The notes under the pieces: model-generated | Databases searched by the model: none | Seen by the model: only the letters and a program-made list of their open reading frames with translations | What the model was told of the DNA's origin: nothing | Position numbers and translations under genes: made by a program | Source of the DNA: Bacteroidota bacterium | Lineage (GTDB): Bacteria; Bacteroidota; Bacteroidia; Flavobacteriales; Flavobacteriaceae | Assembly: GCA_009937085.1 (NCBI GenBank) | Contig: JAACDD010000178.1 | Span: forward strand, 1-22,446 | Direction of reading: 5' to 3' | Length of the DNA stretch: 22,446 nucleotides | Part shown: positions 1 through 5,832 of the stretch, one piece after another | Layout: the number at the start of each line of letters is the position of its first letter | Numbering within the stretch: the stretch's first letter is position 1

Positions 1-205
1 AATAGCGAAACTCCAAATCGGTAGAAAGACGCTTAAGTGCCATAACAATAGCTCCCGTGCGCACAGGTTTTTGCGTTTGCTCCTTGATATCTTCTAACAT
101 GATGCGCGACAGCGATGTCAGGTTAATGATACCTTGCGTTAGTGCGCTTATCAAAAAAGGCTTTGACTTAATATATGCCTCTACGGCAGAAGCAATTGTT
201 TTCAT
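1..205 (-). CDS. N-terminal part of conserved flavobacterial ACT-type/aspartate-kinase-like protein (runs off the window)
   Basis: Reading the minus strand from the ATG at 205 gives 68 open codons to the window edge, starting MKTIASAVEAYIKSKPFL and later containing GAIVMALKRLSTDLEF. From memory this resembles a conserved Bacteroidota protein of about 220 residues, often annotated as aspartate-kinase- or ACT-domain-related, whose N-terminus is a small helical region. No catalytic motif lies in the visible part, so the function is not assigned. The frame is supported by a perfect TATATTTG -7 box 18 bp upstream of the ATG. The opposing plus-strand open frame across 57-317 is a shadow of this gene and of yraN. 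It lies 61 bp downstream of the yraN stop on the same strand. Confidence 0.7.
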   Translation of the reverse strand, partial: MKTIASAVEAYIKSKPFLISALTQGIINLTSLSRIMLEDIKEQTQKPVRTGAIVMALKRLSTDLEFRY

Positions 206-222
206 GCTTTTTATTTATTTCA

Positions 223-230
223 CAAATATA
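223..230 (-). promoter_or_regulatory. Bacteroidota -7 box (TATATTTG) for the gene at 1-205
   Basis: The minus strand reads TATATTTG, a perfect match to the Bacteroidota TAnnTTTG -7 element, 18 bp upstream of the ATG at 205. No clear -33 TTTG is visible at the usual spacing. A small inverted repeat (AACAC-AAA-GTGTT) lies just upstream at about 239-251. Confidence 0.45.
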
Positions 231-266
231 GTGATAAAAACACAAAGTGTTATAAAAATAACATTT

Positions 267-623
267 CTAAAAGAAATAAAACGCACTCTCGATGTGTTCA
301 ATCGCAATATTGGGTAAAACTCCTGTTATACTGATAATATCAAATCGGGTTTCGCCTTGCCAATTATGTTTTTGAATAAAGAATTCGGCGGCTCGTGCCA
401 ACAGCTTTCGCTTTTTAGGCGTAACAAATTCATAAGGTGCACCATGTACATCTGATTTTCGCCATTTTACTTCCACAACACAAAGCACATCGGCTTTTTG
501 CGCAATGATATCAATTTCAGCTTTTTGATAGTAAAAATTACGTACCAAAATGGTGTAGCCTTGTTTTTGTAGAAACCGCACGGCGATGTCTTCCCCTTGT
601 TTTCCTTTAGTAACGGAGTTCAT
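267..623 (-). CDS. yraN: YraN / UPF0102 family nuclease-fold protein
   Basis: The 118-residue product has the usual UPF0102 (COG0792) length and layout. The N-terminus GKQGEDIAVRFLQKQGY is followed by the family core RNFYYQKAEIDIIAQ and VVEVKWRKS. The E, D (in EIDII) and E-x-K (in VEVK) residues are positioned like the active site of restriction-endonuclease-like folds. The biochemical role of the family is not settled, and a link to DNA processing is inferred from the fold. The usual VEVKTR motif reads VEVKWR here. The ATG at 623 is chosen because family members start a few residues before GxxGE. The gene is divergent from metG across an 86-bp gap and lies upstream of the partial gene at 1-205 on the same strand. 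Confidence 0.9.
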   Translation of the reverse strand: MNSVTKGKQGEDIAVRFLQKQGYTILVRNFYYQKAEIDIIAQKADVLCVVEVKWRKSDVHGAPYEFVTPKKRKLLARAAEFFIQKHNWQGETRFDIISITGVLPNIAIEHIESAFYFF

Positions 624-644
624 GTATTTCTGATTTGAGATATT

Positions 645-652
645 TAAAGATA
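645..652 (-). promoter_or_regulatory. Possible -7 box (TATCTTTA) for yraN
   Basis: The minus strand reads TATCTTTA, one mismatch from TAnnTTTG, 21 bp upstream of the yraN ATG in the divergent yraN/metG gap. No convincing -33 element is seen, so this is weak. Confidence 0.3.
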
Positions 653-685
653 AAAAATCACATGAAAGTACGGATATAAAATCGC

Positions 686-693
686 TATTTTTG
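686..693 (+). promoter_or_regulatory. Bacteroidota -7 box (TATTTTTG) for metG
   Basis: TATTTTTG matches TAnnTTTG exactly and ends 16 bp before the metG ATG at 710, the usual distance for a short flavobacterial leader. No TTTG is visible at the -33 position. Confidence 0.5.
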
Positions 694-709
694 TGCCGAA
701 AACTACCGC

Positions 710-2383
710 ATGAGTAAACGCTATACCATCACCGCTGCACTGCCCTATACAAACGGGCCTATCCACATTGGACACTTGGCAGGAGTTTACGTTCCCGCCG
801 ATATTTATGCCCGATACCTACGAATGCGAGGCGAAGACGTTCTCTTTATTTGTGGAAGTGATGAACACGGCGTTGCCATTTCAATGAAAGCCAAAAAAGA
901 AGGCATTACCCCCAAGGAGGTCATTGACAAATACCACAATATCATTGAAAAATCCTTCGACACATTTGGGATTTCATTTGATTATTACGGAAGAACGTCC
1001 AGTGCTATGCATCGTGAAACAGCGCAAGAATTCTTTAAAACAATGCATAACAAAAACTGTTTTGAGACCCAAACCTCAGAGCAGCTTTATGATGCAAAAG
1101 AAGACCAATTTTTGGCAGATAGGTATGTTGTAGGGACCTGTCCAAAATGCAAGAATCTAGAAGCCTATGGGGACCAGTGTGAATCTTGTGGGAGTTCCTT
1201 AAATGCCACTGATTTAATCGAGCCCAAGTCGGCAATATCAGGCGAAACACCAAGCCTAAAGACCACCACACATTGGTATTTACCCTTAGATCGATATGAA
1301 GATTTTTTACGTTCTTGGATTTTAGAATCACATAAATCTGATTGGAAAACAAACGTATTAGGACAAGTAAAATCGTGGATAGAAGACGGACTAAAACCTA
1401 GGGCCGTAACTCGCGATTTATCGTGGGGAATTCCTGTTCCTGTAGCAGGTGGCGAAAACAAAGTATTGTATGTTTGGTTCGATGCGCCCATTGGCTACAT
1501 TTCAGCAACAAAAGAGTGGGCAGCCAAAGAAGGTAAAGATTGGAAGCCCTATTGGCAAGATAAAAACACCGAACTCGTACATTTTATTGGTAAGGACAAC
1601 ATCGTGTTTCATTGTATTATTTTTCCATCAGTGCTCAAGGCCATGGGGGATTACATCCTACCCGAAAACGTACCAGCAAACGAGTTTCTAAACTTAGAGG
1701 GACAAAAACTATCTACGTCCAAAAATTGGGCTGTATGGCTACACGAATACCTTGAAGATTTCCCCGAAAAACAAGATGTGCTACGCTACGTATTAACAGC
1801 AAATGCACCGGAAACCAAAGACAACGACTTTACGTGGAGCGATTTTCAAACCCGAAATAACAGCGAACTCGTAGCTATTTTTGGGAATTTTATCAATCGT
1901 GTTATGGTGCTTATGCGAAAGTATTACGATGGTGTTGTGCCTGCACCAAATGCGTATACTGAAGCTGATAAGGCTACAATGGCTGAATTAACTGCTGCAC
2001 CTGGTAAAGTCGCACAGCTTATAGAGCAGTACAAATTCAGAGCTGCAAGTCAAGAAATGATACAACTGGCTAGGTTGGGAAATAAGTATTTGGCAGAAGA
2101 AGAGCCGTGGAAATTAATCAAAACCGAGCCTGAGCGTGTAGTGACTATTATGCATACGGCTTTACAAGTAGCGGCTGGATTAGCCATTATATCAGAGCCC
2201 TTTTTACCATATACAGCGCAAAAGCTTCGGAACATGTTAGAACTTGATGGCAACTTGGGCTGGGACAATATTAGCCAACAACCCCTTTTAAAAGCGGGGC
2301 ATCAGCTAGGCGAAGCCGCTCTTTTGTTTGAAAAAATTGAAGATGATGCTGTTGCTGTACAGCTAGAGAAACTTTCTTCCTAG
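710..2383 (+). CDS. metG: Methionyl-tRNA synthetase, short form without C-terminal tRNA-binding domain
   Basis: This enzyme charges tRNA-Met with methionine using ATP in the cytoplasm. The class I HIGH signature is at residues 19-22 (PIHIGH). The KMSKS-equivalent loop is K-L-S-T-S-K at 333-338, a variant usual in Bacteroidota. Four zinc-knuckle cysteines are at 144, 147, 157 and 160 (CPKC...CESC). The methionine-pocket region YVWFDAPIGY and the anticodon-binding helical domain (about 390-557) are present. The product is 557 residues, whereas flavobacterial MetG is usually near 690. The C-terminal EMAPII/OB-fold dimerisation and tRNA-binding domain is absent, and the protein ends LEKLSS. No remnant of that domain is seen in the 117 bp downstream. 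The catalytic core looks intact. Confidence 0.97.
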   Translation: MSKRYTITAALPYTNGPIHIGHLAGVYVPADIYARYLRMRGEDVLFICGSDEHGVAISMKAKKEGITPKEVIDKYHNIIEKSFDTFGISFDYYGRTSSAMHRETAQEFFKTMHNKNCFETQTSEQLYDAKEDQFLADRYVVGTCPKCKNLEAYGDQCESCGSSLNATDLIEPKSAISGETPSLKTTTHWYLPLDRYEDFLRSWILESHKSDWKTNVLGQVKSWIEDGLKPRAVTRDLSWGIPVPVAGGENKVLYVWFDAPIGYISATKEWAAKEGKDWKPYWQDKNTELVHFIGKDNIVFHCIIFPSVLKAMGDYILPENVPANEFLNLEGQKLSTSKNWAVWLHEYLEDFPEKQDVLRYVLTANAPETKDNDFTWSDFQTRNNSELVAIFGNFINRVMVLMRKYYDGVVPAPNAYTEADKATMAELTAAPGKVAQLIEQYKFRAASQEMIQLARLGNKYLAEEEPWKLIKTEPERVVTIMHTALQVAAGLAIISEPFLPYTAQKLRNMLELDGNLGWDNISQQPLLKAGHQLGEAALLFEKIEDDAVAVQLEKLSS

Positions 2384-2452
2384 TTAAGCTACTTGCATCC
2401 TCTTTATTGAGTTTTGATTAATTTGACAAAGACTTAGAAACATTAAGCGTGG

Positions 2453-2480
2453 TTGTAAAGCCTGATTTTTCATATTTTTG
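2453..2480 (+). promoter_or_regulatory. Promoter for the small membrane-protein gene (TTG - 17 bp - TATTTTTG)
   Basis: TATTTTTG at 2473-2480 is a perfect -7 box. A TTG at 2453-2455 sits 17 bp upstream as a plausible -33 element. The ATG follows 20 bp later at 2501. Confidence 0.5.
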
Positions 2481-2500
2481 TAAGACCAAATCTTTACAAA

Positions 2501-2719
2501 ATGAAAAAACAATCTCTTTATAAAACAATTGCTGCATTTGGCTTAATCTTCTTACTTGTTTCTTTTCCGTTGCTTATTTTACTAGGAATTGAAACGACGG
2601 ATTTTTATATACATTTAATCGATTTGACCTCCGACAATGGCATTATTTGTGCTTTATTTAGTCTTGGAGTTGTCTTTGTTTGTATTGGAATAATTATCAA
2701 AGCATTTACAACAGGCTGA
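2501..2719 (+). CDS. Small two-helix membrane protein, unknown function
   Basis: The 72-residue product begins MKKQSLYKTIAAFG and has two predicted membrane segments, roughly residues 10-30 (FGLIFLLVSFPLLILLGI) and 48-68 (ICALFSLGVVFVCIGIIIKAF), joined by a short polar loop with several Asp and Thr. I do not recognise a family. It is accepted as a gene because a Bacteroidota promoter lies directly upstream, the start has an A-rich leader (TTTACAAAATG), and its stop is 15 bp before the downstream HDAC-family start, suggesting co-transcription. It may be a Bacteroidota-specific membrane protein of unknown function. Confidence 0.7.
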   Translation: MKKQSLYKTIAAFGLIFLLVSFPLLILLGIETTDFYIHLIDLTSDNGIICALFSLGVVFVCIGIIIKAFTTG

Positions 2720-2734
2720 GTTATCTTTGTGGTA

Positions 2735-3637
2735 ATGATTCGCATTGCCCATCATTCCATTTACGCACATCCATTGCCCGAAGGGCATCGTTTTCCTATG
2801 TTAAAATATGAAATGTTGCCCGAGCAACTTGTCCGTGAAGGCACATGCCAAAGGGAACAGTTTTTTGCTCCCAACCGTATTTTAGATAAGCATATTATAC
2901 GCACCCACAGTACAGCATATTACAAACAACTAAAAGAGATTTCCCTAACCAAAAAAGAAGTTAGACGCATTGGTTTTCCGTTGTCAGAGGAACTTATTGA
3001 TCGTGAATGTATTATTGCGCAAGGCACATTAGAAGGTTGTGAGTTTGCATTAAAAAACAATATTTCGTTTAATATTGCAGGTGGTACACATCACGCTTTT
3101 TTTGATCGTGGGGAAGCATTTTGTTTGCTTAACGACCAAGCAATTGCTGCAAACTATTTGTTGGCTACTGGAAAAGCCACTCAAATTCTAATCGTTGATT
3201 TGGACGTTCATCAAGGCAATGGCACTGCGGCGCTTTTTCGAAACAATCCAAATGTATTTACCTTTTCGATGCACGGTAAAGCGAATTACCCCTTTCAAAA
3301 GGAAATTAGCGATTTGGATATTCCCCTTGAGGATAATACAGAAGACAACGAGTACCTGAATATTCTAGCACTTCAATTAACGCGTCTATTTTCTACAGTT
3401 CAACCTGATTTTGTGTTTTACCTCTCAGGAGTTGATGTCCTTAAAGAGGATAAACTTGGGCGGTTGGCGCTGTCGCTAGAGGGCGCAAAAAAGCGAGACG
3501 AAATGGTATTATCATCTTGTTTTGAACGTAACATTCCCGTACAATGCAGTATGGGTGGTGGCTATGCGCCAGATGTAAATTTGATTATTGAGGCGCATGC
3601 CAACACCTATCGCGTAGCAGCGGAAATTTTTGAATAA
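2735..3637 (+). CDS. Histone deacetylase family (AcuC/HDAC-like) zinc amidohydrolase
   Basis: The 300-residue protein belongs to the HDAC/AcuC/AphA family (COG0123), zinc enzymes that deacetylate acetyl-lysine or acetyl-polyamines. The active-site His pair lies in GGTHHAF (H119, H120). Zinc ligands are D157 and H159 in DLDVHQGNG and D234 in SGVDVLKEDKLG. The GGGYA motif near residue 275 completes the pocket. The sequence looks closer to the short class IV (HDAC11-like) bacterial branch than to AcuC proper. The substrate cannot be read from the sequence. The ATG at 2735 is preferred over the in-frame GTG at 2729, since homologues typically begin with the short strand IRIAHHSIYAHPLP. It follows the small membrane-protein gene by 15 bp, and its stop directly abuts the stop of the opposing ssb gene. 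Confidence 0.9.
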   Translation: MIRIAHHSIYAHPLPEGHRFPMLKYEMLPEQLVREGTCQREQFFAPNRILDKHIIRTHSTAYYKQLKEISLTKKEVRRIGFPLSEELIDRECIIAQGTLEGCEFALKNNISFNIAGGTHHAFFDRGEAFCLLNDQAIAANYLLATGKATQILIVDLDVHQGNGTAALFRNNPNVFTFSMHGKANYPFQKEISDLDIPLEDNTEDNEYLNILALQLTRLFSTVQPDFVFYLSGVDVLKEDKLGRLALSLEGAKKRDEMVLSSCFERNIPVQCSMGGGYAPDVNLIIEAHANTYRVAAEIFE

Positions 3638-3964
3638 TTACAGCATTAGCATTTCATCCAAATGGATTTCTGCGCTGTGCCTTTTCTCTCCCGATTTAGT
3701 TTCATAGTCTCTATAGACCAACCTTCCTTGGCAGGCTATATGACTGCCTTTCTTAAGATGCGTGCTGCAAATTTCGGCCAACTTGTCCCACGCCACAATA
3801 CGGTGCCATTGCGTATTTTCAACGGCATTGCCTTCTTTGTTTTTATAGCGAAGATTGGTTGCAAGTGAAAACTTTGTTAGCTTTTTTTTGGAGTCGAGTT
3901 TAACTTCTTCGGGATCATCTCCAAGATGACCAATGAGCTGAACGTTGTTCTGAATTGTACTCAT
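3638..3964 (-). CDS. ssb: Short single-stranded DNA-binding protein (SSB paralogue)
   Basis: The 108-residue protein has one OB fold with the SSB core: NNVQLIGHLGDDPE at the start, then FSLATNLRYKN, TQWHRIVAWDKLAEIC and GSHIACQGRLVYRDYE. Full-length replicative SSBs continue into a disordered tail ending in an acidic DDDIPF-type tip. This one stops right after the OB fold (DEMLML), so it lacks the usual partner-docking tail. Flavobacteria often carry such a short paralogue beside a longer SSB, and an auxiliary role is inferred. It lies 27 bp downstream of the CBS-domain gene on the same strand and converges on the HDAC-family gene with no spacer. Confidence 0.93.
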   Translation of the reverse strand: MSTIQNNVQLIGHLGDDPEEVKLDSKKKLTKFSLATNLRYKNKEGNAVENTQWHRIVAWDKLAEICSTHLKKGSHIACQGRLVYRDYETKSGEKRHSAEIHLDEMLML

Positions 3965-3991
3965 GATAAGGGGTTTAAAAATTACTATTTA

Positions 3992-4456
3992 TTAGCGCCA
4001 GCGTTGACTACGCAACAATAACGCGGCTTTAACAACATCTTGCCTACTAATTTGTCCCACCAGTCTACCGCGTTCCAAAACAGGAAAACGTCGTCTGTTT
4101 GTTTTATGAAACAGCGTAGCGGCATCAAAAATGGTTTTATCGGCTTCAATTACATCTACCTCAGCAGACATGCTATCTTCGACCTTACGGTCAAAAAAAG
4201 GTTGATTAAAATACTTCCCTTCAGACAAGTATTTGATACAATCAGCTTCTGAAATAACTCCTACAAGCCGAGACAATTCGTCCACAACAGGACCACCTGA
4301 AATTTTGTTGCGAATCAAGATTCGCATCACTTCTAAAATGGATTGTTGTTTGGAAAAAGTAATCAAATTACGAGACATATAATCGCGTACAAGCAGCGAT
4401 TTCCTTCGCTTGGGTACGAGTTTTTGACGTGCGGCTTGAAAACTTTTAATAGGCAT
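3992..4456 (-). CDS. CBS-domain pair protein
   Basis: Two tandem CBS motifs fill most of the 154-residue product. The first is VRDYMSRNLITFSKQQSILE followed by a GGPVVDELSRLVGVIS segment. The second is VEDSMSAEVDVIEADKTIFD followed by RRRFPVLERGRLVGQISR. CBS pairs bind adenine nucleotides or act as regulatory modules, and no effector domain is attached here. The open frame extends upstream to an ATG at 4507. The ATG at 4456 (MPIKSFQAARQKL) is preferred because flavobacterial homologues begin with this (M)PIKSFQ stretch and because a near-consensus -7 element (TATCTTTTG, minus strand, about 4475-4483) lies between the two candidates. It is followed 27 bp later by ssb. Confidence 0.85.
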   Translation of the reverse strand: MPIKSFQAARQKLVPKRRKSLLVRDYMSRNLITFSKQQSILEVMRILIRNKISGGPVVDELSRLVGVISEADCIKYLSEGKYFNQPFFDRKVEDSMSAEVDVIEADKTIFDAATLFHKTNRRRFPVLERGRLVGQISRQDVVKAALLLRSQRWR

Positions 4457-4523
4457 TGTTGATTTTTTGTTGAACAAAAGATAAGAAAAAAATCTTAAAT
4501 CGTTCATTTTTATATAAAAAAGA

Positions 4524-4531
4524 TACTTTTA
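4524..4531 (+). promoter_or_regulatory. Possible -7 box (TACTTTTA) for the SDR-type gene
   Basis: TACTTTTA differs from TAnnTTTG only at the last base and ends 8 bp before the ATG at 4540, which would give a very short leader. The region is AT-rich, so a chance match is possible. Confidence 0.3.
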
Positions 4532-4539
4532 CATCTAAT

Positions 4540-5349
4540 ATGAAAACGGTTTCTATATTGGGTTGTGGCTGGCTTGGAAAAGCACTTGCGGATGAACTTT
4601 TAAACAGATGTTACGCTGTAAATGGAAGCGTTAGATCTGAAGAAAAAAGCGATGCGCTAAAGGCGGTGGGCATTATGCCGTATGTAATTCAAATAGATAA
4701 TTCAGAAATTGTTGGAGATTTTAAATCGTTTGTCTCAGACGCTGATATACTTATTACCGCATTTCCACCAGGCGTTCGCCGAAATCCGAATGCGAATTAC
4801 ACCGCTCGAATAAAACAAGTTTTAGCATCTCTTTCGTCCAATTGCAAGCTCTTACACTTGAGTAGTGTAGGTGTTTTTGGAGCCATGCAAGGAGAAGTAA
4901 ATGAAACGACTAACCCTGAACCCGATCGTAATGTTGGAAAACAATTATTTGAGGCAGAAGAGGCTGTAATGGCTTTAGGTGCTAATGCCACAATAGTCCG
5001 CCTTGGCGGTTTGGTAGGTGATGCGCGTCATCCAGCAAAACAACTCGCTGGAAAAACAGGAATAGCTGCACCTCTGGCACCCACAAATTTGGTGCATCAA
5101 AAGGATGTTGTTGCATTTTTAACAGCTGTGATTGAAGGCGGTTTTTGGGGCCATACCTTGCATTGTGTAAGCCCATTGCATCAGCAGCGCGGTGCGTTTT
5201 ACACGCAAGAATGCAAAGCGAACGGACTAGCACTTCCGCAATTTTCATCCGATAAAAGCAATCGAACTAAAAAAGTATTAGATTCTAAAAGCGCCGAACT
5301 ATTTGGGTTTAAATATGAGTTAGCGAGGTGCCGTTTCAAGGACTGCTGA
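4540..5349 (+). CDS. SDR-superfamily NAD(P)-binding epimerase-like protein (YeeZ-like)
   Basis: The 269-residue protein opens with a Rossmann nucleotide-binding motif (SILGCGWLGKALA, GxGxxG at residues 8-13), followed by beta strands ending in GSVRSE and LITAFPPG. LLHLSSVGVFG matches the Ser strand of extended SDR proteins, and ATIVRLGGLVGDARHP matches the substrate-side strand. The canonical YxxxK is not obvious (the equivalent region reads NVGKQLFEAE), placing it with atypical SDR proteins such as YeeZ (COG0451). The substrate is unknown. The gene is divergent from the CBS-domain gene, and its last 30 bp overlap the 3' end of the opposing lipoprotein gene. Confidence 0.85.
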   Translation: MKTVSILGCGWLGKALADELLNRCYAVNGSVRSEEKSDALKAVGIMPYVIQIDNSEIVGDFKSFVSDADILITAFPPGVRRNPNANYTARIKQVLASLSSNCKLLHLSSVGVFGAMQGEVNETTNPEPDRNVGKQLFEAEEAVMALGANATIVRLGGLVGDARHPAKQLAGKTGIAAPLAPTNLVHQKDVVAFLTAVIEGGFWGHTLHCVSPLHQQRGAFYTQECKANGLALPQFSSDKSNRTKKVLDSKSAELFGFKYELARCRFKDC

Positions 5350-5796
5350 AGATTCTTGTGCACTAATTTGACTGATAAATATATTCCAGCTTTTTTTCAT
5401 TTTTACTATAGCTTCTGCTTGTTGCGCTGCAGCATTTTGACCTAATCTATTGTCTGCAGCAACGTGTGTATCGGTAAGAAAAACAGTATAGCGCGAACGA
5501 ATGGGGTTTGTATTAAGTACATCTGGCCAGGCTTGGCTAAAAACTGTTTTAGCTTCATCCTCAATGGATTTCAACGTAACTTGACGTTGCTCAAATGGAA
5601 TCGTATTAAGAGACTCCATCAATTGAACAAAATTTGACAAGTTTAATGCGTCTATTGAAGGTGGGATTACCACATCAATTGAAGCAATAATAGAGTCTGC
5701 GTAAGCGGAGTTAACTACGTTTTGGGTGTTGGCTTGTGGCTTTGGTGATGTACAGCTTACCGCAATGAGCATGATGCTGAAAAAGAATGTTCGCAT
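5320..5796 (-). CDS. Small lipoprotein, unknown function
   Basis: The 158-residue product has a lipoprotein signal (MRTFFFSIMLIAVSC, Cys15 as the lipidated residue) followed by an S/T/N/P-rich spacer and a mainly helical body rich in Asn, Gln and Ala. I do not recognise the family. The ATG at 5796 is chosen over an in-frame TTG at 5802, because that TTG lies inside a perfect TATATTTG -7 box (5800-5807). It is the last minus-strand gene after the beta-glucan operon, 36 bp downstream of the GH3 stop, so it could be read through from it or transcribed from its own promoter. No carbohydrate-related motif is seen. Its 3' end overlaps the SDR gene by 30 bp. Confidence 0.75.
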   Translation of the reverse strand: MRTFFFSIMLIAVSCTSPKPQANTQNVVNSAYADSIIASIDVVIPPSIDALNLSNFVQLMESLNTIPFEQRQVTLKSIEDEAKTVFSQAWPDVLNTNPIRSRYTVFLTDTHVAADNRLGQNAAAQQAEAIVKMKKSWNIFISQISAQESSAVLETAPR

Positions 5797-5799
5797 ATA

Positions 5800-5807
5800 C
5801 AAATATA
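5800..5807 (-). promoter_or_regulatory. Bacteroidota -7 box (TATATTTG) abutting the lipoprotein start
   Basis: A perfect TAnnTTTG match ends 3 bp before the ATG at 5796. If it is used, the transcript would start at or next to the ATG and be leaderless. The AT-rich context makes chance occurrence possible. Confidence 0.35.
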
Positions 5808-5832
5808 TGTTTATATGCTGTAGCGGAAAAGC

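Noticed and set aside
57..317. Plus-strand open frame of 86 codons at the left edge
   Set aside because: It overlaps both the minus-strand partial gene (1-205), which has a promoter box and recognisable sequence, and the 3' end of yraN. Its composition is not protein-like.
2735..3637. HDAC-like gene as a transfer from a eukaryote
   Set aside because: HDAC/AcuC-family proteins are widespread in bacteria, including Flavobacteria, and base composition matches the neighbours.
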